DNA of 64,000 nucleotides from JAHEKB01 sp049115575 (GCA_049115575.1 JAGDZU010000001.1:744001-808000); one strand, 5' to 3'. Positions 44,640 through 53,424 are shown, numbered from the stretch's first letter. Translations and numbers: made by a program. The notes: generated by a model not told the origin, from the letters alone.

Positions 44640-44849
44640 CTATTGGTCTTTTGGTACTGGTTTCATTAATCCAATTCCAGCGTAGGTAATCAATCCTATC
44701 ACAAATAAAGAACCAAAGGAAGTGTAGTTAGAATGGTAGTTCGTTTCAATTATTCCTAGGCTATACATTAAATATAGAAGTATAAGGCAAATGGCAGGGA
44801 GAAGGAGCGCAAAGCCTATAATTTTTCTAATTAAAAGGAGGAATTTCAT
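44640..44849 (-). CDS. Small membrane protein
   Basis: The 69-residue product has two predicted membrane helices (IIGFALLLPAICLILLYLMY at about 9-28 and LFVIGLITYAGIGLM at about 48-62) and a basic start. It lies four bases upstream of the patatin gene and two bases downstream of the serine hydrolase gene, so it is the middle gene of a tight operon. No family was recognised. It may tether or modulate the phospholipase; that is speculation. Confidence 0.7.
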   Translation of the reverse strand: MKFLLLIRKIIGFALLLPAICLILLYLMYSLGIIETNYHSNYTSFGSLFVIGLITYAGIGLMKPVPKDQ

Positions 44850-44851
44850 AC

Positions 44852-46417
44852 TTAATCAATCCGTTCTAATTCCAGATCTTGAAAGTCAAAACTAAAATCA
44901 ATATTTGGCGATATCCCTCTGAGTCTAATACTTTGAGCTTTGCCCAATTCATCTAATCTGAAACTGGCTAAAGCATCACAATCCATATCTTTATACTCCC
45001 ACTTAATGGCAAATGTATTCGCATTATAAAAGAACATTTGACCTTTGAGTTTAGATGATCTTTTAGATTTAAACCACAACTCATCATCTATCAGTTCTAT
45101 AGTGATTTCTCCAAACCAATCGTCTTTATAGGTTCCAATGAAATTGGTTACATCAATTGGTTTGGTATTGGCTTTTTCAACTGTTTCCCAAACCGAATTA
45201 ACCACAGAGTCCGCAAATCCATCACTTCTACTTAAGTAGGAATTAATCCTACCCATCCAATCCACTTCTTCTGCACCAATTAACTTGTCTTTAATAGCGT
45301 TGGTCATGGAAACAAAACTGTAACCACCTGGGTGGCTGTTGGTTAATACTATAATTCCCGCATTCAATTCAGGTATCATAGTTACCATAGATAACATTCC
45401 CGGTAATCCTCCAGAGTGTTGAACTATAGTATATCCATTCTGATCAAATAGGAAAAAACCCAGTCCATAAGCTCTATAATGTGTTTTATAAGGTCCTTGA
45501 GGGGTAGCATCAAAAAAGGTATTGGTGTGAGCCTTCCACAGTTCATCGTGATTCTGCTGGCTGACCATAGTATGCTCTAAACTATCTCCGTATTTGCCTT
45601 CATTTAAGTGCATTATAACCCATTTACTCATGTCGTTAACACTGCTGTAAATGCCTCCAGCTGCACCAAAACCTGCATCGTTACGAGCATATGGTTCTAG
45701 CTCATGCAATTCACCGTCGGCTATGTGGTGAGGACTTGCAATATTCTCAGTATTGCCAAGATTCCTAAACAAGGCTTTGGTCCTGTTCATACCCAAAGGA
45801 TCAATGAGCTTTTCTTCAACGTATTCATCCCAAGGTTTACCGCTAATTCGGTGAATCACTTCACCAGCTACTATGTACAGCAAATTATCGTAATCGTACT
45901 TGGTCCTAAATGCTGAAACTGGAGTCTGGTATTGAAAGCTTTTAACAATGTCTTCAAAGGTGAAGTCATTGCCATCTGGGAAAATCAGTAAGTCTCCCGC
46001 TCCCAATCCAAGACCACTTCTATGAGTAATAAGGTCTTGTATGTTAAATGCCTCTGTTACATAAGGATCATACATTTTGAATTCAGGAATAATGTCTACC
46101 ACCTTGTCAGTCCATTTTAGTTTGCCCTCATCAACTAACTGGGCTAAAGCAGTGGTTGTAAAAGCCTTACTGTTAGATGCTATGGCAAAAAGTGTGTTTT
46201 CATCAACCTCCGTTTTTTTATTAACAGAAGCTATTCCATATCCTTTGGAATGAATAATCTTGCCATCTTGAACTACAGCAACCGCAACACCAGCCTGCGG
46301 CATCAAATCCATTGAACTTTGCATCACAGAATCGATATAGTCAGATGAAATGGTCTGAGCATGAACATAAGAACAGCTTATAACTGTTATGAGGAGTGCA
46401 TTAAAAAGTTTCTTCAT
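44852..46417 (-). CDS. Exported serine hydrolase, beta-lactamase class C family with DUF3471-like tail
   Basis: The 521-residue protein has a signal peptide (about 1-21, ending YVHAQ). The beta-lactamase fold has S-x-x-K at 81-84 (FAIASNSKAFTTTALAQL), Tyr-x-Asn-like TKYDYDNLLYIVAGEVIH and H-S-G (VQHSGGLPGMLSMVTMIPE). Residues about 415-520 form a C-terminal lipocalin-like DUF3471 domain (FIGTYKDDWFGEITIELI). It probably works in the periplasm on peptide or ester substrates; specificity is unknown. It heads the operon serine hydrolase - small membrane protein - CNB-patatin. Confidence 0.88.
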   Translation of the reverse strand: MKKLFNALLITVISCSYVHAQTISSDYIDSVMQSSMDLMPQAGVAVAVVQDGKIIHSKGYGIASVNKKTEVDENTLFAIASNSKAFTTTALAQLVDEGKLKWTDKVVDIIPEFKMYDPYVTEAFNIQDLITHRSGLGLGAGDLLIFPDGNDFTFEDIVKSFQYQTPVSAFRTKYDYDNLLYIVAGEVIHRISGKPWDEYVEEKLIDPLGMNRTKALFRNLGNTENIASPHHIADGELHELEPYARNDAGFGAAGGIYSSVNDMSKWVIMHLNEGKYGDSLEHTMVSQQNHDELWKAHTNTFFDATPQGPYKTHYRAYGLGFFLFDQNGYTIVQHSGGLPGMLSMVTMIPELNAGIIVLTNSHPGGYSFVSMTNAIKDKLIGAEEVDWMGRINSYLSRSDGFADSVVNSVWETVEKANTKPIDVTNFIGTYKDDWFGEITIELIDDELWFKSKRSSKLKGQMFFYNANTFAIKWEYKDMDCDALASFRLDELGKAQSIRLRGISPNIDFSFDFQDLELERID

Positions 46418-46497
46418 AATGAGGGGCTGAAATTAGATAAAAATGGATTCTTAGAGAAATGTTATGCTTCTAGAAGTATATTGTGCTAACCTAACCT

Positions 46498-47154
46498 ATG
46501 TGTTTTTCTGCCACCGCAAGTTTCGCCTCGTCCGCCGTTTTAATTACCGTTGGTGTGGTATCTATGAAAAAAGCCAAGGGAACGGCGTATAGGCCAATTG
46601 CTGGCATTGCTTGCTTATTTGGCTTACAGCAGTTCACAGAAGGATTTGTTTGGTTGGGTTTGCAACATGATTCTTTTGCCTCTTTGTTAAACATGAGCGC
46701 TTTGGGATTCCTGATCTTTGCGTGGATTGTCTGGCCCATGTATATTCCTTATGCCATGATGCATCCTGAAAAAATCGGGAAAAGAAAACAATGGATGAAG
46801 GTGTTTCTTGGAACAGGCTTAGTAGTGACACTTGCTTTAGTCTACATACTTACCACCAAAGGTTTTACACCTGAGATCCGAGGTCACAGCATTCATTATA
46901 ATGTGGCTTTTAAATCATTTTTAACAGGTCCATTTAGCATCCTTTACCTTATGTGCGCTATAGTCCCTCCTTTTATTTCATCTGGAAGAATGGTGTGGTT
47001 ATTAGGAGGTACAACCTTATGCTCTTTTCTAATCGCTCGATTTTTCTACCTAGAGCATTTGCTATCCGTTTGGTGTTTTTTCGCAGCTTTGGGAAGCGCA
47101 TTTGTGCTGCTAGCAGTTCACCTAAATACTAAAAAGGATAATTCTTTGAGTTAG
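46498..47154 (+). CDS. DUF6629-family membrane protein
   Basis: The 218-residue protein starts MCFSATASFASSAVLITVG, the N-terminal signature of the DUF6629 family, and has about seven hydrophobic segments (for example FLIFAWIVWPMYIPYAMM, WMKVFLGTGLVVTLALVYIL, FFAALGSAFVLLAVHL). Family function is unknown. Its stop codon overlaps that of the convergent ChaN-like gene (TTAG, 47151-47154). The divergent gene to its left is the serine hydrolase. Confidence 0.82.
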   Translation: MCFSATASFASSAVLITVGVVSMKKAKGTAYRPIAGIACLFGLQQFTEGFVWLGLQHDSFASLLNMSALGFLIFAWIVWPMYIPYAMMHPEKIGKRKQWMKVFLGTGLVVTLALVYILTTKGFTPEIRGHSIHYNVAFKSFLTGPFSILYLMCAIVPPFISSGRMVWLLGGTTLCSFLIARFFYLEHLLSVWCFFAALGSAFVLLAVHLNTKKDNSLS

Positions 47155-48002
47155 TAAGTGGTGGTCATGTCTTCATCAACGCAAATAATGAAGTCCGCCT
47201 TGCCTTTATTTTCTTCTAGAAGCTTTTTAATACTCGCTTGAGAAACAGTAGTGATGGTTTTGTAGTTTAAATCTGTTCTTTCTTGATTCAAATACCACAC
47301 TATTCCTTCGTGATAATCTGAATGATAAGCCCCATTGTAGTGAATAAATAAATGATCAATCTTATAATTTTCAAGGATAAAGTGAGCCATAGTAGCATCT
47401 TTGGTTGCTTGTGCCATTACCAAAGAAGGACTGCCGTGATCTCCCATCATTTCTAGGATTCTCTGATAACTTGGCAACTCACTATCAAATTTCATCGGCA
47501 GCGGTGCCATCCATGACTTCTCTTCTGCGCTAAGCGAATCGAGGATTTCAAATCCATTTCTATATACCATATTAGCATACCTCCTTGGAATGTTAGTAGC
47601 TACGAAATGTATATTGTTCTCTTTGGCAAAATCCACCAAAGGAGCATAATCGGTTTTGTAGTTTGGCCACAGGCGCGCAGCCGTATCTAATCCCTTTTGA
47701 TCTAGGCTATCACCCAAATAAGCATTTAACTCATTTTGGTTGTCAGCCTCCATCATTTCAGCACCCAAAATTAGATCGTTCTTTCTCGATAAGCTTTGTG
47801 TTACTTCAAGCTGGAGCCAATGAGCGATTGGATTGTTGTGTAATTCACCAAACATAACAACATCAGCTGAGTTCAGCTGTTTAATCATTTTTTTATAACT
47901 CACTTTTTTGCCTTTAGAATTATAAATAACATAGGCTTTGTCTTGACTTAATCCAATTAGGGAAAAAGTTAAAAAGACACTCAGTAATATTGCTTTTTTC
48001 AT
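47151..48002 (-). CDS. ChaN-family (DUF399) haem-binding-like protein
   Basis: The 283-residue product has a signal peptide (MKKAILLSVFLTFSLIGLS). It matches the ChaN fold by VVMFGELHNNPIAHWLQLEV (E-x-H near residue 53), ILGAEMMEADNQ and the later HFVATNIPRRYANMVYRNG and SYQRILEMMGDHGSPS. ChaN-like proteins bind haem in some bacteria and are often linked to iron uptake; here no iron operon is adjacent. It has no lipobox, so it is periplasmic or secreted without a T9SS tail. Confidence 0.85.
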   Translation of the reverse strand: MKKAILLSVFLTFSLIGLSQDKAYVIYNSKGKKVSYKKMIKQLNSADVVMFGELHNNPIAHWLQLEVTQSLSRKNDLILGAEMMEADNQNELNAYLGDSLDQKGLDTAARLWPNYKTDYAPLVDFAKENNIHFVATNIPRRYANMVYRNGFEILDSLSAEEKSWMAPLPMKFDSELPSYQRILEMMGDHGSPSLVMAQATKDATMAHFILENYKIDHLFIHYNGAYHSDYHEGIVWYLNQERTDLNYKTITTVSQASIKKLLEENKGKADFIICVDEDMTTTY

Positions 48003-48086
48003 GCTAAATTTTGGGCTCCAACTTTATTCATTAAAGCTGTTCAAAGCTAATGGAATTTGAGAATGAGTTCATACTAATTCCTCAAA

Positions 48087-48266
48087 TCAAGCTCCCAACG
48101 CCTTCAGTGCTTCATAAACTAGAAAAACAGGCCAAACCAAAGCTTTGAGGAATCCGACTACTCCCATTCCAAAACTCGTGGCTTGTGAAATATAATAGAT
48201 AGCAGCGCCTATCATACCCAATCCGTAGATAGCACTATTTGATGAATATTGTTTTGCAGTTTTCAT
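48087..48266 (-). CDS. Small membrane-associated protein, 59 residues
   Basis: An ATG at 48266 opens a 59-codon frame ending in TGA at 48087. The product (MKTAKQYSSNSAIYGLGMIG, then AAIYYISQATSFGMGVVG and FLKALVWPVFLVYEALKALG) has two hydrophobic helices and a W-P-x-F-L-V-Y-E motif like other short Bacteroidota membrane proteins. It fills an otherwise empty 445-base interval between the ChaN gene and the helicase. It resembles a real gene in composition and start; function unknown. Confidence 0.65.
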   Translation of the reverse strand: MKTAKQYSSNSAIYGLGMIGAAIYYISQATSFGMGVVGFLKALVWPVFLVYEALKALGA

Positions 48267-48447
48267 AATGTATTCTATAGAGGCTAAAGGTAGCTTGCAT
48301 ACTACAATCTGCCAAATGATATCTATTGTAGGTTATGATTACTCGATAATCCTTTTCTAACGAAGACCACCTTATACTACAGTTTAGCATTTGGTTCATA
48401 GCTTTAGTATTAGCCAGCATCTTGTGGCCTACCTTTGACAGCTATTT

Positions 48448-49731
48448 ATGACATTTAAAGAACTCAACATAAAAGAGTCCATACTTAAAGCCTTAAGGGT
48501 TCAGGGTTACACTCAACCCACACCAATTCAAGAACAGGCTATCCCAATACTGCTAAGGCATAAGGACTTGTTGGGTTGTGCCCAGACTGGCACGGGGAAG
48601 ACAGCAGCATTTGCCATCCCAATCATACAGCATCTGAGCAATGATTCAAGCAGAAATCCCCAAAGAAGGAGAATTCAAGCATTGGTGGTTACACCTACTC
48701 GTGAATTAGCAATACAGATTGCTGACAGTTTCGAAGATTATGGAAAGTTCACCAACATTCGAACTACCGTGATTTTTGGTGGAGTAAAACAAGGATCTCA
48801 AGTAAACGCATTAAAGCAAGGAGTAGATGTTTTAATAGCCACTCCAGGAAGATTATTAGATCTTATAAATCAAGGATTCATTAGCTTAAGACAAATAGAA
48901 TATTTTGTTTTAGACGAGGCAGATCAAATGCTAGACATGGGCTTCATCCATGATATTAAAAGGATTATTGCTCTATTACCGCGTAAAAGGCAATCGCTCT
49001 TCTTTTCTGCTACTATGCCTCCAAGCATAGTAAAACTCTCCAAGCAAATATTGGGTGAATACCAGAAAGTAACAATAGAGCCTGATAAACCTACCGCAGA
49101 AAAAGTGAGCCAACAGGTCTATTACGTGAGAAAATTAGACAAACCAAAACTTCTCATTCATTTGCTACAAGAAGAGAATTACTATACAACTCTTGTATTC
49201 TCTAGAACCAAGTATGGTGCAGATAAGATTGTTGGAAAACTCAAAAGGGCTAACATAAATGCCGAAGCCATACATGGAAACAAATCTCAAAATGCGAGAC
49301 AACGGGCACTTAACGATTTTAAGAAAGGTAAAACGGCAGTATTAGTGGCTACCGATATTGCTGCCAGGGGAATTGATGTAGATGACTTATCCCTAGTTGT
49401 AAATTTTAACTTACCAAATGTAGCGGAGACTTATGTACATCGCATTGGAAGAACAGGAAGAGCAAAAGCAAGTGGTAAATCCATTTCATTTTGTGATGTA
49501 GATGAGAAAAAAGACCTCAAAGCGATAGAACGGCATATAAGAATGGATATTCCTGTGGTAGAAGATCATCCATTTTCTTTTAATCCTGAAGATGTAAAGC
49601 AACGTGACACAGCTCCAAAACAACCAAATAAAGGGCCACAGCAAAGAAGGCATTTCCATAAAAAAGGCAATAAGCCATCTGGAAATTACAAAAAGCGTCG
49701 GAATAATTCAGGCCAAAAACGGAACCGCTAA
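48448..49731 (+). CDS. DEAD-box ATP-dependent RNA helicase
   Basis: The 427-residue protein has all core motifs in order: Q motif (TQPTPIQEQAIPIL, about 21-34), motif I AQTGTGKT, PTRELAIQ (Ia), TPGRLLD (Ib), VLDEADQMLDMGF (II), FFSATMPP (III), ATDIAARGIDVDDL (V) and HRIGRTGRA (VI). It unwinds RNA with ATP. The C-terminal 50 residues are basic and Gln/Arg-rich (QQRRHFHKKGNKPSGNYKKR), an RNA-binding tail typical of RhlE-type helicases. It stands alone, 72 bases upstream of tRNA-Arg. Subtype RhlE is likely but not proven. Confidence 0.95.
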   Translation: MTFKELNIKESILKALRVQGYTQPTPIQEQAIPILLRHKDLLGCAQTGTGKTAAFAIPIIQHLSNDSSRNPQRRRIQALVVTPTRELAIQIADSFEDYGKFTNIRTTVIFGGVKQGSQVNALKQGVDVLIATPGRLLDLINQGFISLRQIEYFVLDEADQMLDMGFIHDIKRIIALLPRKRQSLFFSATMPPSIVKLSKQILGEYQKVTIEPDKPTAEKVSQQVYYVRKLDKPKLLIHLLQEENYYTTLVFSRTKYGADKIVGKLKRANINAEAIHGNKSQNARQRALNDFKKGKTAVLVATDIAARGIDVDDLSLVVNFNLPNVAETYVHRIGRTGRAKASGKSISFCDVDEKKDLKAIERHIRMDIPVVEDHPFSFNPEDVKQRDTAPKQPNKGPQQRRHFHKKGNKPSGNYKKRRNNSGQKRNR

Positions 49732-49803
49732 ATTTATAAATTTGTGTTCTTAACAAATGGTTCCGGTTCTCCGTTCACCACTTTCTGTTAACCGTAAATT
49801 TTT

Positions 49804-49875
49804 GGCCCGATAGTTCAAGGGATAGAATAGAAGTTTCCTAAACTTTAGATCCAGGTTCGAGTCCTGGTCGGGCTA
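49804..49875 (+). tRNA. tRNA-Arg (anticodon CCT)
   Basis: A full cloverleaf folds: acceptor stem GGCCCGA / TCGGGCT, D-arm GTTC / GAAT, anticodon stem GAAGT / ACTTT with loop TTCCTAA, and T-arm CCAGG-TTCGAGT-CCTGG. The anticodon CCT reads AGG. No 3' CCA is encoded (the next bases are ACAAAA), so it must be added after transcription. The G1-U72 pair is a wobble. Confidence 0.93.
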
Positions 49876-49905
49876 CAAAACTACATGTGTATATAGCAAG
49901 CGTTA

Positions 49906-50427
49906 TTAGCTATTATTCAAATAGTTGGATTTAATAAAGTTGCAATGGTGTATGTTGTGACCGATCGTAGCAAAGCCAAGTGTTCTGGCTGTATAAGTTT
50001 GCTTATTTGCCGTTCCTCTAAAGTCTAGCATTTCTGTTGTGATGTTTTTATAAATCAATACCGTTGATTTTCGAACCGCAAGATATTCCTCTTCTAAGTC
50101 AGATAGTTTTATGTCTGTTACATCTACATTATCTATATAATCGTTTTCTTCAACACCAGGTAATTCCGTATGGTCCAAGCGAGTAAACCGAAATGCCCTG
50201 CTGGCGAAAATCCTTTCCATATCTATTATATGACGCAAGACTTCCTTAATGGTCCATTTATTTAGCTGATAAGCGTAGTTACCTAATTCAGGGGTAAGCA
50301 CCTTAAAAACACTAAGCGTCAACTCCTTACTTTTTTCAAATTCAGATAACAAATCATCAGATTCAATTAAATCAAAATAATATTTACTATAAGGTGGTGC
50401 GTCTTTATATATGGCCTGATTCCTCAT
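49906..50427 (-). CDS. DinB-family metal-binding protein
   Basis: The 173-residue cytoplasmic protein has the DinB four-helix bundle and its metal-binding histidines: WTIKEVLRHIIDMERIFASR (about 59-78) and GFATIGHNIHHCNFI (about 150-164). DinB proteins bind a divalent metal; members include bacillithiol transferases and stress-induced proteins of unknown reaction. The DinB_2 group fits best. It lies between the tRNA gene and a long divergent intergenic region. Confidence 0.85.
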   Translation of the reverse strand: MRNQAIYKDAPPYSKYYFDLIESDDLLSEFEKSKELTLSVFKVLTPELGNYAYQLNKWTIKEVLRHIIDMERIFASRAFRFTRLDHTELPGVEENDYIDNVDVTDIKLSDLEEEYLAVRKSTVLIYKNITTEMLDFRGTANKQTYTARTLGFATIGHNIHHCNFIKSNYLNNS

Positions 50428-50892
50428 ATTGTGCGGTACTTGATTTGGTTCAGAAAATTAACTGCTAGGAAAATTTATTATCTATCTAATCAAAATTAAG
50501 GATTAACGAATGATACACCAAAAGGAGTTCACCTCATCACCACAAGATCTAAACTGTATGTTCAATTTCACTAGGCAACGATCAATGCAAAAAACATTGT
50601 AAAAGGGAAATATTGCTTTGCAAGCAGTATGAAATTATTGTAATTGAATAACAAAAACCACCTACTAATACAAGTTTAGCAGAGCCAAACTTATCCTTTC
50701 TCAAATCTACCATTATTCCAATTTTGAGAATGCGGAGGCTTGTTTTTGGAACAATTCAAAGTCCTACAACTTTACTTGCAAAAAAGAATCTTTCTTATAA
50801 CAAATTGATTATCTGTCTCTTATAGAGGCATATATCGGTTTGGCATAGCTTTTGAACTCTTATGAGTCCTTACTACCTAATTACTATTTATT
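50428..50892. other. Intergenic region between DinB and a T9SS gene
   Basis: This 465-base A/T-rich stretch separates divergent genes and should contain both promoters. It holds a 9-base-pair hairpin (ATATTGCTT-TGC-AAGCAGTAT, 50610-50630) without a following T-run, and the conserved leader of the 50893 gene at its right end. No coding frame of plausible composition was found. Confidence 0.45.
50850..50892 (+). promoter_or_regulatory. Leader with small stem-loop shared with the 59905 gene
   Basis: After a TAGCTTTTG box, the sequence GAACTCTTATGAGTCC forms a 4-base-pair stem (ACTC / GAGT, 50856-50867), followed by an A/T-rich tract ending in TTTATTATG. The 59905 gene has the same order with GCTC / GAGC, so one pair has changed on both sides. 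This suggests a conserved leader, perhaps at the 5' end of the mRNA. Confidence 0.45.
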
Positions 50893-52086
50893 ATGAAGAC
50901 AATAATTACAATACTTCTATTTACACTTGTGCATTTCACAAGTTTTGCAACAACTTATACTTCTTCTGGAAGCGAGTCTTGGAGTGCCGCTGGTTTTCCA
51001 AAGCCGGTTGGAGCAACAGACACAATTCATATACAATCTGGAGACGCGATTACCCTGAATGGGGCAGTTGATATTAATGGAGTTGTAATCTTAGATGCAG
51101 GTTGTCAAATCTCTGGTACTGGAGAAATTAAGATTCTTCCTACTGGCGAATTCACCAATAATGGACAAATAAACATGAGTAATGAATTTCATGTTGATGG
51201 TTCTTTCTTTAATTACAGTTATGCTTACGTAGAAAGCTATCACAGCGATGGATATACCTATAACAGTGGTTTAATTAAGCTTGAACCTAATGAGGAATAT
51301 AAGCATCATGGTGGTGAGCTTGAAGGTTGCGGAACCATATTGGCAGATTATTTAAACATTGGTGCCAATGTAGGTGTAAGCTTAAATGGCAGATCAACTG
51401 CCTTAACTACTTGCCAAAACTTTTGCAATGTAGCAGAAACAGATACTCCAACTTTTAATGGAAACACCACTCTGTCTGAGTTTCTCAATAACACAGATAC
51501 TTCAAATTCAATTATAGATAGTACCATAACTATTTGTGCTCCAAGTGTTTTACCTGTGACCTTGATAGAATTCAATTTAGGCCTAAATCAAAATAATCAA
51601 GTTGAATTAGCTTGGACTACAGCTTCTGAAGAGAATAATGAAGGATTCCAAGTTCAGCGTTCCGTTGATGGTTTTTTCTGGTCTAATATTGACTATGTTC
51701 CTGGTGCTGGAAATTCCAATGAAATAGTGAAATACTCTTCATTAGATGAGTTCCCTGTACAAGGAGAAGCTTTTTACAGATTGAAGCAACAAGACTATGA
51801 TGGAACACTTTTTTACTCAGATGTAAAAAGGATTGATCTAGAGGCCTTATCAAATCAAGGAATCTCGGTTTACCCTAATCCTTCTAGTTCTAGTATTACG
51901 GTCCGCAGTGCATCTATCACCTTAGAAGAAACTACTATAACATCATTGCTAGGTGAAGATTTAACACATAATGTAGTATTAGTTCAGAAAAACAATGAAT
52001 CCCTTGTTTTGGACATTTCAGATCTAAAACCTGGAATGTATGTGGTAAGTTTCAGAAACCAACAATTCAGACTTATTAAGGAATAG
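50893..52086 (+). CDS. T9SS-secreted protein with parallel-beta-like N-terminus
   Basis: The 397-residue protein has a signal peptide (MKTIITILLFTLVHFTSFAT). Its N-terminal part (about 25-215) has a G-rich beta-solenoid pattern (ITLNGAVDINGVVILDAGCQ, then ISGTGEIKILPTGEFTNNGQ). A FN3-like domain follows at about 220-315 (VELAWTTASEENNEGFQVQR, YRLKQQDYDGTLFYS). The end is a type A T9SS sorting domain (ISVYPNPSSSSITV, GMYVVSFRN). It shares this plan with 52260-53372 and 59905-60915. A structural surface role is likely; no active site seen. Confidence 0.85.
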   Translation: MKTIITILLFTLVHFTSFATTYTSSGSESWSAAGFPKPVGATDTIHIQSGDAITLNGAVDINGVVILDAGCQISGTGEIKILPTGEFTNNGQINMSNEFHVDGSFFNYSYAYVESYHSDGYTYNSGLIKLEPNEEYKHHGGELEGCGTILADYLNIGANVGVSLNGRSTALTTCQNFCNVAETDTPTFNGNTTLSEFLNNTDTSNSIIDSTITICAPSVLPVTLIEFNLGLNQNNQVELAWTTASEENNEGFQVQRSVDGFFWSNIDYVPGAGNSNEIVKYSSLDEFPVQGEAFYRLKQQDYDGTLFYSDVKRIDLEALSNQGISVYPNPSSSSITVRSASITLEETTITSLLGEDLTHNVVLVQKNNESLVLDISDLKPGMYVVSFRNQQFRLIKE

Positions 52087-52111
52087 TTTCATTAAAAAAT
52101 TAAGACATTGC

Positions 52112-52143
52112 AAAAGGTGACCTTCATTGGGTCACCTTTTCTT
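52112..52143 (+). terminator. Rho-independent terminator
   Basis: The stem AAAAGGTGACC / GGTCACCTTTT (11 base pairs) with loop TTCATTG is followed by CTTGTTTT. It lies 25 bases after the 50893 gene and separates it from the next cargo gene. Confidence 0.82.
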
Positions 52144-52210
52144 GTTTTGAGATATTTCTTTCTCTAAACTAGACATTCCAAATAGTAAATCTCTGATTAT
52201 CTGGATTTTA

Positions 52211-52237
52211 TTGTGTTGCACAAAAATTGTACTTTTG
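52211..52237 (+). promoter_or_regulatory. Bacteroidota-type promoter of the 52260 gene
   Basis: A TTG at 52211-52213 (upstream element) and TACTTTTG at 52230-52237 (fits TAnnTTTG) have a 16-base spacer. The start codon follows 22 bases after the box. Confidence 0.6.
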
Positions 52238-52259
52238 CTTCTACCTTATTATTAAAGAC

Positions 52260-53372
52260 ATGAAAAAAATCGTATTTGTGCTTTTTGCACTAATGATTCT
52301 CGGATCTGTAGATGTATTCGCTGTTAAGAAACAAGGAAATACCTATATCCTTGAAGACAAAGACAAATTAGACCCCAAGTACAAGACTGCAGCCGATTCT
52401 GGCACAGCTCTAGACAAACTCAATGCACTTATTGGTGACACATTAAAAGCTGGTGATTCTATCATTTTCAGTGAAGGGTCTTCATTGCGGCTGAAAGACA
52501 CTAGTTTGTACATTCCATTTAATGTACATATTGTTTTTGAGTGTAAGAGTAAATTCAAACTAGGAGCCTGGAAAACTGGAGAGGCTCTACCCAAATACCA
52601 CAGAACCATAGGTCTAACAGCCGGTTCTTCATTAACATTTGACACTACCTGTTCTTGGAAAGATGGTCTGAAAGAGTGGAAGATGTGTTATCATGGAGAT
52701 AGAAATCAAAAAGTTACTATTGGTGGAAGTACACTCGTTGTTGCAAGTTGTGACAGTTCAGCGGGTTGTTCTGGATATGATTTCTTCAGCGGTGGCGGAA
52801 CTAATTATTATAATAGTAGTTGCGTTCCTCCTGTTCCTGTAAAGCTACTCACATTTTACGGTTTAATTAATGATTTAAACCAGGCGGAGTTGCATTGGTC
52901 AACAGCACAAGAAATAAACAACGAAAGATTTGAGATTTACCGTTCCATTGGAGATTTCGGTGAATACGAACTAATTGGAAGCGTTGCTGGTAATGGTAAC
53001 AGCATGGAAATAAGGAGTTTTTCTTTCATTGATCAAGAGTATAGCAATCAAACTACCTATTACAAATTGAGACAGGTAGATTTTGATGGTCAATCCGAAG
53101 AATTTGAAGCAATAGTTATTAGCTCAAAAAATCAAATGAACTTTGTTGCTTATCCAAATCCAGGAACTGAAGAATTGCACATAAAGCACCAACGAAATCC
53201 AATAGGTGAGCTAAAAATTGTAGTAACTAATATAGATGGAAATGTGGTCTATAATACAACTACAATGGACTCTGACCACCAAATTGATATCTCTGGTTTT
53301 AGAAGTGGAATCTATTTCATTGAGGTCACTGATTTTATGAGTTCATCAAAACAGAGATTTATAAGATTGTAA
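52260..53372 (+). CDS. T9SS-secreted protein, paralogue of 50893
   Basis: The start at 52260 gives a signal peptide (MKKIVFVLFALMILGSVDVF) and a 370-residue product; the open frame upstream adds 11 unsupported codons. The N-terminal part (about 25-185) is beta-rich with SIIFSEGSSLRLKDTSLYIP and a Cys-containing Gly-rich end (SSAGCSGYDFFSGGG). Then FN3-like (VPVKLLTFYGLINDLNQAEL, YYKLRQVDFDGQSEE) and type A T9SS sorting tail (FVAYPNPGTEELHI, GIYFIEVTD). It belongs to a local paralogous set with 50893 and 59905. A surface structural role is inferred. Confidence 0.85.
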   Translation: MKKIVFVLFALMILGSVDVFAVKKQGNTYILEDKDKLDPKYKTAADSGTALDKLNALIGDTLKAGDSIIFSEGSSLRLKDTSLYIPFNVHIVFECKSKFKLGAWKTGEALPKYHRTIGLTAGSSLTFDTTCSWKDGLKEWKMCYHGDRNQKVTIGGSTLVVASCDSSAGCSGYDFFSGGGTNYYNSSCVPPVPVKLLTFYGLINDLNQAELHWSTAQEINNERFEIYRSIGDFGEYELIGSVAGNGNSMEIRSFSFIDQEYSNQTTYYKLRQVDFDGQSEEFEAIVISSKNQMNFVAYPNPGTEELHIKHQRNPIGELKIVVTNIDGNVVYNTTTMDSDHQIDISGFRSGIYFIEVTDFMSSSKQRFIRL

Positions 53373-53390
53373 AATATTTATCTAAGGATA

Positions 53391-53422
53391 AAAAGGGGTA
53401 TTATCACAGATAGTGCCCTTTT
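53391..53422. terminator. Bidirectional terminator between convergent genes
   Basis: AAAAGGG (53391-53397) pairs with CCCTTTT (53416-53422) and a run of T follows on the plus strand; the matching A-run precedes it on the minus strand. The loop is long (18 bases), so strength is moderate. It lies between the convergent 52260 and 53425 genes. Confidence 0.5.
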
Positions 53423-53424
53423 TT

